The notes under the pieces were generated by a model. It was not told the origin of the DNA. It saw only the letters and a program-made list of their open reading frames with translations, and ran no database searches. A DNA stretch of 64,000 nt from Niebla homalea (taxonomy: Eukaryota; Ascomycota; Lecanoromycetes; Lecanorales; Ramalinaceae). The stretch spans positions 744,001-808,000 of the forward strand of contig JAHGAU010000004.1 in assembly GCA_019925105.1 (NCBI GenBank), in the 5' to 3' direction. Each line of letters starts with the position of its first letter. The stretch's first letter is position 1. Positions 10,790-22,500 of this stretch are shown in pieces. Both the position numbers and the translations under genes were made by a program.

Positions 10790-13243
10790 ATGAACGATTC
10801 ATCGTCTCCCGGGCGCGGTAAGGAGCGGGAGCTACGAGGGAGTTAAACAATATTATAGTTATAATAAATATATAAAAGGATCCAACGCGGATCTGACCAA
10901 CTCGAACGAGAAGCTGACCAACTTGAGTCGTAAAACGACTCTGGACGAGCTGCTCGAACACAGCCATCAGATACTGCGCAGCGTGACTGTCGAGTCAAAC
11001 CTTGAGCGGTATACGCAAGGTACAATTACGAATCCTACCGGAAAGCTCATTCCAAAGGAACTCAAGGAATGGGGCGAATTCCCTCAAGCGAGAAGCGAGG
11101 CTTTCAAAGAGATGCGCAATTGATTCGCCGGCCTTGACGAGCAATCTTCTTGGATGTTCCATCCACGACTTTACCTTGAAGAGGTGGCAGACAAAACCAG
11201 TAAAAGGAAACTCAGCAGTGAGCAAGACCTCAGTCAATGTCAGACACAGACTGTAGACTCTCTCGTTGAGGGAGTCGTCGATGGTATTGCCAATCGGAAG
11301 CTGTTCCCCAAGGATCTCGCTCACATTCGTGGGCTTGAGTTCGGCAATCACGTCAATATCTTGATCGCTCCACATCCATCGTCTGGTTCCTCCGCAGACA
11401 CAAATAAGCAAGGACGTCCTGGAAAGGTTGACAAGCTTTGCACCATCAAACTAATGAACGATGAACCAAGACTGGTTTTCGTATTGGAGGAAAAGGCCGC
11501 TCACAAGCTCACCAGCCAAAACCTCCGTGAGGGACTCCATCCCATGAATATCGCAAAAGATGTAGTGCAATGCATCACGACCCAATCGACAGACAAGGCA
11601 AAGAGTGAATGGCGTACTGCCGCAGCGACCTCAAAGACCTTTACGTACATGGTGAAGAAAGGGCTCGAGTATGGATGCTACACCATTGGTCACTCCATTT
11701 TCTTCCTGCAGATCAAAGATCATGACCCCAACAATCTCTATTTTCATCTGGCCGAGCCTGTGCGAGAAGTTCAGCATGGAGATTCTGCAAATCGGCCCAA
11801 TTATGCCCTGACCGCTGTCGTTCAGGTCCTTAGCTTCTGCTTTATGGCTTTCCGGTCACAGATCCGTCCTGAGAGTTGGACAAAGGCTCGTTTCGAAGAA
11901 TTGGAAACATGGGACTTGGACGACGAGACCTGGTCACAACAGATCTCTCCGGATCGAATGCCAGCTTCTGCAGCTACGCCGTCGCCTTGGGCACCTGGTG
12001 AGAAGAACCGGAAAGGCAACCAGGAATCGCCGACCCCCAAAACAGATCGGCAGCTGCGCTCTGCAGCAAGTTGTGCAGCAGACGCCACGATGTCAGGACC
12101 CGGCCCAAAGGGTTCTCCAGACGACAGATCCCGCAAAGATCATCATTCCTCCATGCAGCACCCTCCGGCACGCAACGACCGATCCGCCGAATCGTCCAAG
12201 GAATCACATGGGCAAGCCGTGCAACCAACGCGCTCATACTCCTCGTACTGCACTCAAGCTTGCCTCTCAGGTCTTCAGCTAGAGGAACCATTGGATGAAT
12301 CGTGCCCCAACGACGCCGCACATAAACATCACAACGACAGCAGATTCCACACAATCACGCAATGCCAATTTAGCTTTCTCGTGTACCTGCAGCTTGCCGT
12401 CGGCCTTGATGACTACGTCCTAGACCTCCAGACCCATGGCGATTACGGTGCTCTCTTTAAAATCACTTTGGCCTCTCACGGGTATATGAGTGTAGCCAAG
12501 GCAACCAGCAAGACCTGGACTCCCAGAATCGTGTACAAGGCCTCCGTCTACGAACGTCTGTTCAACCTTCAGGGCGTTTCGATACCGGTTTGGCTCGGCA
12601 ACATCGACCTCGCTGTGCCCTGGTATCGTTCGGCAGAAAATATGACGCACATGATGCTACTGGCTTATGGAGGCACGAACGTCTGGAATGATGGCCGGCA
12701 TGACGAACGCATTACTCAGGAAGAGATGAAGCGTCGAATACGCCACTTTCACCGGGACGTACACAATGATCTGATGGGCGGCAACATACTGTGGAATGAT
12801 GAACACCAATCGACTTCGAGGCAAGTTTAACGAAGGCGAAGAAATCTGTCGATGAGCAGATCGAGCAAATCGATAATAAGAAACTAGGCAGCCAGGCTGA
12901 CGAGGGGATTGTGGATGATGGCCAGACTTTGGATGGGGAGACAATACGAGAGTACGATGGCGATCAGGATATGGTAATGACGCCGGCCGAAAGCTCTTCG
13001 CACCAAATTGACACCAAAGGCAAAGCCGTCAAGAGCGGCGCTAACGAGCGTACCACTCAGAAGAAATCCACTGTTACAGGAGAGCCGGCGGCCACGCCAA
13101 GAGGACTGTGCTGGGGGACTTCGGCGGCAACGCGGCCAATACATAAAAACAGATCAAGGGAGCAACCTCTGGGCTTGATAACAAGGCGCAAGGGCCAACT
13201 TTTGCCATCGTGGATCATTGGCAGGGATCCGACAAAGGCCTAG
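10790..13243 (+). pseudogene. Nuclease plus protein-kinase-like fusion gene, broken by TGA and a frameshift
   Basis: Start ATG at 10790; a 61-bp intron (10818-10878, GTAAGG...AAAAG) joins exon 1 to exon 2 with the codon split in phase. The frame then runs to an in-frame TGA at 11121-11123 and on, unchanged, to 12830. LVFVLEEKAAHKL (about 11475) supplies an ExK nuclease-like core, followed by a Tyr/Gly-rich block and HLAEP, as in a large fungal family I recall. A disordered Ser/Pro linker (about 11960-12340) leads to a kinase-like part with IPVWLGNIDL, then FHRDVHNDLMGGNILW (HRD-type loop, about 12750). Right after this, IDFEAS (DFG position, 12809) lies in another frame that runs to 13243, so about a dozen bases are lost. 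One TGA (CGA-to-TGA would be RIP-like) and one frameshift argue for a young pseudogene. Confidence 0.75.
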
Positions 13244-14456
13244 CAGTGGCAAATGCGGGAATCGCTCATATTTATGACTTGGAGAACGGGCGAGTCGAAA
13301 CCGATCACCAAGCGTCATCCGTCTAGAGGCGACCAGGCAAGGATGGATGTTTCTTGCCCAGCAGGAGGTATCGAGCGATTCCGGACTTGAACGCTGGTTG
13401 TCTTGGGAAGCTTAGCTGGCATCTGCCAGTATAAGGGTAGAAATAGGCAAAATAGTGAAATAGCTTCAGCTACCATTAAGTGCCGCCTCATCCAATATGC
13501 CCCTCCGCGAACTGAAATGCTTGTCATTGCTTCATATTCGAGTGCTGGCGCGGATCCCCTTGTTTTTTGGATTGAAGTTGGTCAGCCCTGAAGCTGAGGT
13601 GTAGATCTAGGCTTCTTCCATGTACTGAGCAGACACCTACAATGATATGTCTTTATCAGCCTTTCTGGCTGCATATGTAAGCTTTTTAAAGGACATGAAA
13701 CAGACATGATATCTATAGATCGCTGAAGATGTGGATGTTGCACCCCTGTCCTCTCCCCGAATTATCGGTATATTTGGCTTTAATAATTACAAACTATACT
13801 ACGAGAATTACGGCAATACTATTACGCCGAAAGCTTTACTGCTGCGGTCGCTTTGTTCCAGGCTGAGAAGGATCCACAATAGTTTCTTGAGTCAGAGAAC
13901 AAGAAAAAAAAAGTCACGCTCTCTGCAACAGCTGCAGCAGAAGGGCAGAGACCGTTAACAGGGACCTCGAACGAATACATGGCTTGAAATTTATTATGCA
14001 AGGCAACAGGCATAGCGGTGGTGGTGACGTTTATAGTGCTGGGCTTGCTTATGGAACAACAGTGATACAGATAAGAGCGGACATTGCACAGCGCTTCAAG
14101 ACCACGAGCAGGCTTGCCAGTGGCATTCTCATATAGCCTGTCCGGGAAGAGGGAGCGAGGAGCCATCGCCTGCGGGATTGTAGAGGGCAGTAGTCATATC
14201 TGAGGGTGTCACATCGCTTAGGGCTGGAGGCCGAAGTAGCCGGGGGCTTCGTACTTGTAGGACGAAGTCGAGCAGAATACTCACAAAAAACCAGTGCTCT
14301 AGAGTTCCAGCGTTACAAGCTCCTATATGTCTCGATCATTCGTCAGCCTCCTTTCTTGAACAACCGTGACTCATCATCAGGAGCCCTCTTGACCATCTAG
14401 ATTGTCGTCTGCATTTTCAAACCCGTCCTCTCCCTCAATCTGTTGGGCTCGTAGTC
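13244..14456. other. Region without a supported gene
   Basis: Just after the kinase pseudogene, a different frame (about 13200-13320) reads TFAIVDHWQGSDKG and then stops, possibly more of its decayed C-terminus. A minus-strand ATG frame of 114 codons (14166-13822) has no recognisable motif and may be chance. A small AT-rich patch lies near 13780-13830. Confidence 0.4.
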
Positions 14457-14889
14457 GCAATCCGACCAGTTGCAACAGCCTGAACTTCTCCCGAGCTCTG
14501 TGCCAAATATTGCCTATAATGACTCCCGGGAAGCGTTCGCATCCGTGGAGCTTGGAGTCGCAAAGTCGCTCGCCCGAGACACAGGCATATCTAAGGGGAT
14601 ATTGTTCCCAAGCATGTCCGTGGAAACGCGATAGACGCTTAACTCGCTCTTATACTGGGTCAGGCTCGCAAGGAAGAATGAACTTAAGCTATTGCTCAGG
14701 AGCAAAACTGGGATATCGCTGGCCGTCAGCATATACAACATCTTCGATGTGGACGACGAGGATAACGCGCAGGCTGCAGAAGGAGGGGCTAATACTAATG
14801 ACGATGAGCCCACGCTTACAACCCTATCGTCGGGCTGCAAGAACGGAAGCCCGAGCAAAAAGCGCAGGATGGCCACCCGCGAACAATGA
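14457..14889 (+). pseudogene. Unrecognised protein-coding remnant with one TAG
   Basis: A plus-strand frame reads from a possible intron acceptor (CTCGTAG ending at about 14456) for about 143 codons to a TGA at 14887-14889. A single TAG interrupts it at about 14627. The sequence is protein-like: NDSREAFASVELGVAKSLAR, then GILFPSMSVETR, RLARKNELKLLLRSKTGI, an acidic DVDDEDNAQ stretch and a basic SKKRRM end that could be a nuclear signal. I do not recognise the family. Longer overlapping frames on both strands have skewed, Ser/Arg-rich composition and look like shadows. Confidence 0.45.
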
Positions 14890-15320
14890 TCAGAAACGCG
14901 TGCAAGATACGGACTGGTTACCGAGCGTCTGTAGTTGCTCCTGGCGGTCTTGCATTTACATGGAGATTCCCGTGGACGAGTTGCGATTGCACGCTGGCTA
15001 TCGCGGGATTCCAATGCTGATCTACGAATAACGCTGGCATCTAAGCGAAGGCACAATCAGTACGAAGAATCATAATAGCTTCAATGCTGCATGTCAACAA
15101 TCTTGCACAGCGTTCGCTCCCTACAAATTGCCACTAAACCATCTCATTTCACTCTCATTCAAAGACGCTGGTTGCCTTTACAGCTCCAACTCAAACCATA
15201 TTAAGCCTAAAGTGAGTACGCCGCAGCACCTCGCCTTGCATTCGGGACCAACATCGATTCTACCAAGTAGACAAGCTTTGCTACGACCGATATCGCCTGC
15301 ATGAATAAAGCGATAGCTCC

Positions 15321-15602
15321 ATGCCTGTGGACAAGTCCAGTACCACAAAGACACCAGCTCATCGTGAAGTGATCCGCTTCACCACTCCAGTCGCACATAC
15401 TTCAGACGATGGCTGTGTTAGAGCAACTATTCCAAGGATCCACAGTTCCGCCACAAGCGAGGCTATTGTCATTCTGTTGACCGAAAGTGCTGTGACTGAC
15501 TTGATGAGAGACGATAACGCTGTAGCAATCACACTGTCGCGTAGCATGGTGAAGAAAAACCTCAAGCCCCAGCCGGTCTTAAAAACACCATTTGAAAAGT
15601 AA
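15321..15602 (+). CDS. Hypothetical 93-aa ORF
   Basis: It starts with a true ATG at 15321 and ends TAA. The product has a short Thr/Ser/Lys-rich start and a middle that could fold (EAIVILLTESAVTDLM, then AVAITLSRSM), and ends KTPFEK. No domain is recognised. It sits between an unrecognised pseudogene and gene-free DNA, so it may be an exon or relic rather than a complete gene. Confidence 0.25.
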   Translation: MPVDKSSTTKTPAHREVIRFTTPVAHTSDDGCVRATIPRIHSSATSEAIVILLTESAVTDLMRDDNAVAITLSRSMVKKNLKPQPVLKTPFEK

Positions 15603-18119
15603 GGAGATCTCCTGCTTAAATGGCGCTGTAAAGCCTCTGTAAAAGCCTTCGAGCTGTCCTATGAATGTGTCTTTAAGTCACGCCCTTTTCGAACCATTGC
15701 TGAAGGGTAGTAGTCTATATCCAAATGAAAGCTTCCAGCGATTTCATTCCCAATAAGTCACAAAAGTTCTGCCAGTCAGCGTCGAACGTCATTGTCACCC
15801 CCAGGATGAGTAAGGGTTCCGCATTCACAAGATGGATGAGGAGCGGCGGAGAAGCCGCGCATCTCGAGTCGAGCGCCCGGATTCGGATCAGCTTCTCCAT
15901 AGAGCAAGAAGGAAGTTCTACTACCGCATGTGGAAGCTTGGACTCCACAGGCTTACGCAAGCGAAACTCCTGCCGACGTCCATCCGAGCATATCGATCAT
16001 CTATCTTTGTGGAAAGTTTCTGGTAACAGCGAGCCAAGATAGACGGGCTGGAGTTGTATAGCTTGGGTCGTCATCAAGTAAAGCCTACCCTATGCAGGTC
16101 CGTGAAGTCTATGGTAGTAGACATGTGGTCTTCGGGTTGCGCATCGATCGGCTGGCGTCCAACTGACCGCTTGCTTGCACTGAGTGCCAGCCTATAACCG
16201 CTGATCGTCTCTTCGAGATGACTGATAGCATCAAGCGAGCGCTTTCCCTGCTTATCGGCAGATGCGCTATCTACTTCCACAATTGATCAGTTCTCCAGCA
16301 GAGGGATCCAGCCGGCAAGCCTGTCCGTGTGAGAGTAGAGGACATGGGCCATTGCAGTTTGTGGTGCGCAAGCCCTTTAGCAATCAATGGTGGGCTGCAT
16401 ACTGTCCACCGGTCAGAAGACATGATGCCATCATGACACGTATTAATTTAGGTAGAGAAGACCTAATGGATGGGAGATCCCCTTTTTGGATAATTGTATT
16501 GTAAAAACCCCGAAATGTCTGCCGGAGATGATGTAGGATACGCGTGGGAAAAAGCGCTCGAGTCACATGTGTTATGGACGCCAAACAGATGCACTTGCGT
16601 CGCCAAAAACCTGGTCATTATTCGTTCCCCATGATTCTGCGCTCATTCACAGCAAGCAAGGTGAAGTAGAAAAAAGGGGGGCTTTACTCAGGGCTCAGGG
16701 TTCCCGATGCCGAAATGCGTTGGCTCTGGGCTGTGGCGATGGGAGTGAGTATGTTGGTATCAGGCGTCTCTTCAGGTCCGGGGAAACGCTGCTACCGTGG
16801 GGTGTGGAAGGGGGTCGAATCAGACGGGCAAGATGGAGGGGATGAGGGAGGGGATAAGGGAAGGGATGAGGAAGAGGATGAGACGCAGAGCCTTGTAAAA
16901 GGTTTAAGAATAGATGTTGGCAGAGGGACCAAGAACATGATCCTGAACTGTCCCAAAAAGCAGCATAATCTGAGATGCCGCGCCGGTCGCACCCTCCACC
17001 ATCATCCGCGCCACTCGCGAAGTCCCTCGATATGGCTGGTCAGAATACTGACGATTCGGAAGGCCCAGATGGGTACATATACGTTTAGTCCACCATCATG
17101 GATAGAGAAGTCATGAAATCCCTGGGTTGTGATAAGGTATCTAGCTGTCCCTACAAGCAACATACAAGCATGAACGTTTTCGGCTTTCCGGAACATTCTC
17201 GACCCAACATGAGATTCTTCGCCGGAGTTCAAGCAGTAAAACTGTTACTGTCTGAATCTTGAAAGCGCCCATGATTCTTAGCAGCGTATCTATTACGAGC
17301 CTTCGTCAAGTATCAAAGCCGAGAATTGCTGAAATCGAAAAGGCAAACCGTCTTCTTCTAGCATTCATCGGCACAAATCTTTCTGCGGCGCCCTTCAACG
17401 CCACGCTACATGTGAATGCAGTCTCTTTGTCTACGAGCAACACACGCACTTGCAATACCAGTTTTGCCACCATCAAATTCACAGTGTCTGGTGATGCGAC
17501 CTTGTGAAAACCATCCGGGCTCTCAACACTCGGTAATTGTGTCATGGAAATGGGGTATAAATCATCTTGTCCCCCCAGCTTTCTTCTTTCTTCCTTCGTA
17601 CTTCGTTCGGTCATGTTTAGACCTTCTTCATTATATGAACGATTACCCCTCAACACAGTCCACCTGATTCTTGACAGTCTGCTTCCTTCGTTTTCATCCT
17701 CCTTCATGTCCTTCACAGTATTCGGTCAACGCCTTTATTATCTCCAGTCAGACAACATTCGCGAGCCTCACTCACCACCCTCTCTCATCCCTCTCACTTA
17801 TAATGCTCACTCACACGCCTCGTTCACCACCCTCATTCACCACCCTCAATTACCACCCGTAATTACCACCGCAAGTCCGTCAACGCAGCGACTTTACCTC
17901 TGCATTAACGCTTAAGTACGCAGCCCTACAGCGGTAAAGCTTAGATACTATTCAAGAAAGACATCAAGGCTACGAGAAGCTCATCTAAATATATATCTAT
18001 TGGTGACCATTCTTTACTATCGAAATCCATCAGATCAATTTGCATCGGCAAGATCAAAGACTATATCCACTCTCCTACCTCAAAGGTGGCCTCACGACGC
18101 AAGGGACTGTATGTCAGAC
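15603..18119. other. Gene-poor accessory DNA
   Basis: Several open frames of 60-136 codons occur on both strands (for example 17716-17306 minus), but none has recognisable motifs, a consistent intron structure or a clear winner between strands. 16840-16890 is GGGAT/GAGG-rich and 17750-17880 is CTCAC/CACC-rich low complexity. I see no RNA gene. Confidence 0.4.
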
Positions 18120-18125
18120 ATCCAG

Positions 18126-18210
18126 CCCTGTGACACCAGCTGTGACACCTCCGACATTATAGCAACACCCTTGCAAGCTCGACACGGGCTCATGACACCC
18201 AACAAAGGTA
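18126..18210 (+). repeat. Diverged direct repeat, copy 1
   Basis: TGTGACACC is followed by AGCAACACCCTTGCAAGCTCGA, a CGGGCTC block and CAACAAAGGT. The same order occurs about 510 bp downstream (18638-18735). The surroundings carry several extra GACACC motifs. It could be the relic of a terminal repeat pair or a locally duplicated non-coding unit. Confidence 0.6.
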
Positions 18211-18637
18211 TCACTGATGGGGTATATATGGGGCCCCGAATGGGGATGGGGAATCCTGGAGTACTCAAGGTCGGACTGCATCTTTGGGCCCACCGGATCC
18301 AGCTCGAGCTCTGCCTTTGTATAATATGCCTTAAGGCTTACTTCCGGTCCCTAGTCTATTGACCCAAACCCGGTTTAAAGGCCAAGAGAAACCCGAGACT
18401 GATGGTCAGTCGGTCACCCAGAAGGGCCGCGTACGCCCCTGGTTGCATGAACTGTATCTCGCCGCTCGAAGTCAGTCTAATGGTAACAAGGCGGCTTCAT
18501 CTGTGCAAGCCCCAAGGAAACCCACAACGATAGAGTGGGGCTTTGACACCCTACGCATGGCCACCCTCAGGCCCAGAAGACTATCACCTGGCATTCAGAT
18601 CTGACACCAAAACAACGACACATCAACACGTTGGATT

Positions 18638-18735
18638 CTGTGACACCACAGACGACACAGCAACACCCTTGCAAGCTCGAAACACTCTTACAAGCTCGAT
18701 ATACGGGCTCCTAACACTTAACAAAGGTGTCGCAT
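18638..18735 (+). repeat. Diverged direct repeat, copy 2
   Basis: This is the partner of 18126-18210. It starts TGTGACACCACAGACGACAC, shares the AGCAACACCC...GCAAGCTCGA core and has an internal extra TTACAAGCTCGA copy. Divergence is too large for a recent LTR pair. Confidence 0.6.
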
Positions 18736-18977
18736 ATGCGATACATGCATTACCCAATTTTCCGAAGCCAGTGCAGCTGAAGGCTCATACCTCGAGGCTT
18801 CCAACAAGGAAGCCCCCAGCCCTGCGCATCGGAAACCCTGGTATCAGGAAGGATTTTCCCGGTGCGCTACGCCAAGGGACGAGGACGATTCGATTCGATA
18901 GCCTTGGATCAAAAGTGGACATTCAAAAGAAGCGAATGACATTAGGACTAACGAAGGAGCTCCTTGGACAATGTTGA

Positions 18978-19509
18978 GCCAGTACCATCAGCATTATCAA
19001 CAGCCCACGAAAGATAAGGCGAGAGATCCGTTCACTCATCGATTTGCCAGCGCGTTCAACTCGGACTGCCCAAGTAACACTTAATGAGAAGTGTTGCTCC
19101 ACATGCGCGTATCGTCTTTATGAAGCTTCGTAAAAGTCGTATGACATCAAAATTGACGAAGAAGGTTTGCCTTTCACCAAGGACTCCTGCTGTTCGCAAG
19201 GGGAAATACCATGCGAGACGGTATGTTTCTTTCTTTGTGAATCGTATACGATGTAGTCGTTACGCATGCTAATCGTATGTCCAGGTTCCTCCCGAACCCA
19301 ATTCTCAGATTTATCGCAAACTCGCAACCATACTCGAAGATGATGTCGACGGCCATCATGAACCGCACGCCAAATTCAACGACTACCATGCGAAGTTCAT
19401 ACGTCTGTTGGCCGCCACCAAACTGAAGCTCTCACGGCAAGGCAGCGCTGATGATCCCAGTTCCTTACCAACCGGTTCGACTATTTGTTCCACGCCAGAG
19501 GAGGAATAA
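18978..19509 (+). pseudogene. C-terminal part of an unrecognised gene with a clean 64-bp intron
   Basis: Two coding stretches join in phase across an intron at 19221-19284 (GTATGT donor, GCTAAT branch-like motif, CAG acceptor). Upstream, the frame reads IRREIRSLIDLPARSTRTAQ then LNEKCCSTCAYRLYEAS, a TAA at 19131-19133, and YDIKIDEEGLPFTKDSC. The 75-codon last exon reads PEPNSQIYRKLATILEDDV... and ends TPEEE-TAA at 19509. A Cys cluster (CCSTC) could bind metal. The frame is closed upstream by TGA at 18975, so the gene is truncated or has another intron there. The family is unknown. Confidence 0.5.
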
Positions 19510-20159
19510 TTCGAGTCGGTCACAATCAAGGAAGCGTGTGAGATAGCTTGCTGAGCAGATCAATAACATAACGCTCAGGTGATGCGTAGAAAAAGTCAGG
19601 CACGATTATATGTGACAAAAGGAGAGACCAGATTGAATGTTTATGCACAAAATCCAGAATGAGAATCAAGCTTCATACATACAAGCTTCAATGACGCCTG
19701 GAAAAGAAAATATATAACACGCCAGAAAGTTGAGGCCAACTGCCGGCTATTTCAAATTGCAAGTTCGACAAATATTCGGCCTCCTTGATTCAAGGGTGGA
19801 TCTATAATGGGCTTCAAAGTCCGATCGATGTCACCCTTCATGCATTTGAAGCAGCCTTTTAATGTCGCAAAGCGTTGCATTCCATAGCGTTGGCTTTATG
19901 GACATAGTACGACACCATTCAAAATACACAAGTCGCTCATCTACGCGGGCTCTGATATCTGTCAGCTATGGCGCAGACGGAGAAGTATCGAACGGACTTT
20001 TTACCCTTGAGGTGGGCGCCATAACGCCTGATCGTTTATATTGGGGCGTGGTTCACCACAGCCCGGTGTAAAGAGATCTACAGGTACCGAACGCTCGAGT
20101 CTCCCAATTCATCACGTTAACCCAGCAACAATCCCGATACCACTCTGACCCCGCATAAC
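19510..20159. other. Gene-poor stretch between two pseudogenes
   Basis: It contains one small ATG-started plus-strand frame (19862-20071, 69 codons) without recognisable motif and a slightly AT-rich patch near 19600-19740. No support for a gene. Confidence 0.4.
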
Positions 20160-20925
20160 CGTTGACCCCTTCAACGTCATCTTCGCCTCTGTCGACGACT
20201 TTCAAGACCTTATTCCTTACACTCGCCGTTACGAAATCCTGGAAAAGGAACGGCAATGGAATGGGCAGGAGGAGTCAATTGTCTATCAGAGACCAGGCAG
20301 AAGCTTATGAACAACCGATCCAGAAAGGCTTCTGGTATCAAGATCTTCCCTGTACCAATTATACATCGCGGCTATGCTACTTCAAAGTATATCGCGGCCC
20401 TACAAGTTGACGAGAGACACAACATTCAACAGGCTGGATAAGGAGATGGAGTTCGAGAGTGACATTCTGAACCGGACTACCATGCCCACTGAAGATCACG
20501 AGAAATTTGTCTATACCTCCCGCCTGATGGTTGCCGCTGTGATGACCCAAATGTACGAATAATGTTACGCTCTGGCTTGCAGTATGGCTGCGTAATCACG
20601 GGCGAGACCATGGCCTTTCTTTTCATTCAAGCAGACGACACCAATACTCTTTACTACCACCTTACCGAACCCCGGGGATGAAGTCAACAGAGAATCTGAA
20701 GCTGCGGGCCAATTCCCCCTCGCTTTCACAGCCATTGCTCAGATGATTGAGTTTCTGGTCCTCGCTCTTGAAACTAAGCCGCAAGACCAAGACTGGTCGA
20801 ACAGTGCCATGTCCAATGCCCTCATTTGGGAGGAAGATCCAAAGGAAGTACTGCGCGAGAATCAAGAAGTACAACGGACAATTAAGAAACCAAGCTCGGT
20901 CTATAAGAGTCGTATTAAGATATAA
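20160..20925 (+). pseudogene. Decayed paralogue of the nuclease domain of the 10790-13243 gene
   Basis: Frameshifted pieces give the expected order. FQDLIPYTRRYEILEKE comes first (about 20197), then HEKFVYTSRLMVAAVMTQMY, and after a stop, SGLQYGCVITGETMAFLFIQ (about 20565). LYYHLTEP follows, then a shifted QMIEFLVLALE end. The middle matches KGLEYGCYTIGHSIFFLQIK...LYFHLAEP of the pseudogene at 10790-13243, so the two are relatives. At least three frame changes make it clearly dead. The kinase half is absent, and the DNA becomes RIP-type AT-rich from about 20930. Confidence 0.7.
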
Positions 20926-21622
20926 GAGCAGTGTACGTTATTATTATTACCCTAATAACTTATATTGTTAATTAAAAGACAACGTATATAAAAAGTAAGG
21001 ATATAAATTATTTCACGGTTTAAATAACGATAATTAACCGTACAAGACTTTAATAAAGTAATTAAAAAATAATTATTATAATAATAAGCGGGCTTTATCA
21101 AATTAAACTAATTTTATATATTGCTTCCTTTTTAACTTAAATTACTTTAACGTCGCTTTATATAAATAAACCGGATATAATAATTATTACCCCTTTATTT
21201 TCTTAACCTTTGTTATATTTATCTACGAATAAATAAGCCGTTCCTTTATCGCTGGGGTCTCTAACCTATATATTTACGGTTACCGCGGTACTTTCTTTAA
21301 TATTAAGCCTTTCTTATATAATTACGTTTTTATTATTAAAGCCTATATCGATATTCTCGCCTACTCCTTCCGTATTAAAAGGTATATATACAAGCGTTTA
21401 ACCGATCTATAAGGCGGGTAAACCCTAACCCGTTTACTTAGGTAATATGGATATGATCAACCCGTAGTAAGAGATCCACTATAAGTTCCAGCATATATTA
21501 TCAATATTATATATAGGCCAGCCGATCGAGGAGGGGGATTATGGAGCGGATATTGAAGGGTTTGCCGAGGCATATGTTGAGCGCTGTAGGGAGCCAGGGG
21601 TATATAATCGAGATTTGTATCT
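20926..21622. other. RIP-type AT-rich DNA, then a short normal flank
   Basis: 20926-21480 is AT-rich with dense TAA/TTA and no readable gene. It begins right where the nuclease relic ends, so it may be the RIP-mutated remainder of that locus. 21500-21622 has normal composition and is the left flank of mariner B; no gene recognised. Confidence 0.4.
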
Positions 21623-22500
21623 TAGCGCGAGCAAAATCGATATCGTTTCCTTGGCATTTACGACTCCACCCCGACCCCGCAAAATTTATATGCAAATCGA
21701 TGAATCCTTAATATTTCCAATCCAATTATCAATAAATCGTTGCTATTAAAGCTATTATATATTATACCGGTGGCAAATTTAGCGTATTCATTTTCGATAT
21801 CGTTTCCTTAACGGTCTCGACTCTATCCCGACTCCTTTATACTTATTATTTATATTAGATTTTTTAAGGTATTAAAACTTAAAACTTACTTTAAAAATTA
21901 ATTTTTATAACTTTTAATTTTTATTTAATATTTCATATATAAATATTAAAGAATAATATCCGTTAATTATTTTTACGTTTTTAAATTTCTTTAAAAAATA
22001 ATTTCTATAAAATAATTATATATTCTTTAAAAGGATTTAAAATAAAAGTAAAATCGAAGTCGTTAAGGAAACGACATTTAAAATCAACATGTTAAATACG
22101 GTATTATAGCTAATATACGGGTTCCAGAGCCATTTTCCCTTCAGCTCCACCCCTTTAACTCCTTTACCTCCGCTCCTCCCTTAAGTTGCTTATTATTATG
22201 GCCCTTCCTTTCAATTTAAAAGCTCGATTTACGGGTAATAAGTTACTTCGGAATTACTAGCAACCTAAAACCATTATATAACGCGTTAAATACTCAACTT
22301 ATACAGCTTAAAGATAAGAGTAGAATTTATAAGTATATAAGTATATTAATTAACCTTATTTCTTAAGGGTTAACCGTTCAAGAAAGGCCTATATAATAGC
22401 CTAGATAATAGTTAAGAAGAGCTTAATAAAATACTCTTAATAATACCTTTTAAAGTATTAAAACGAACTGGCTGAATTCCTTAATAAAGAATAAGATATA

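Noticed and set aside
14514..15056. 180-codon minus-strand frame
   Set aside because: Ser/Arg/Leu-skewed shadow of a more protein-like plus-strand frame at 14457-14889.
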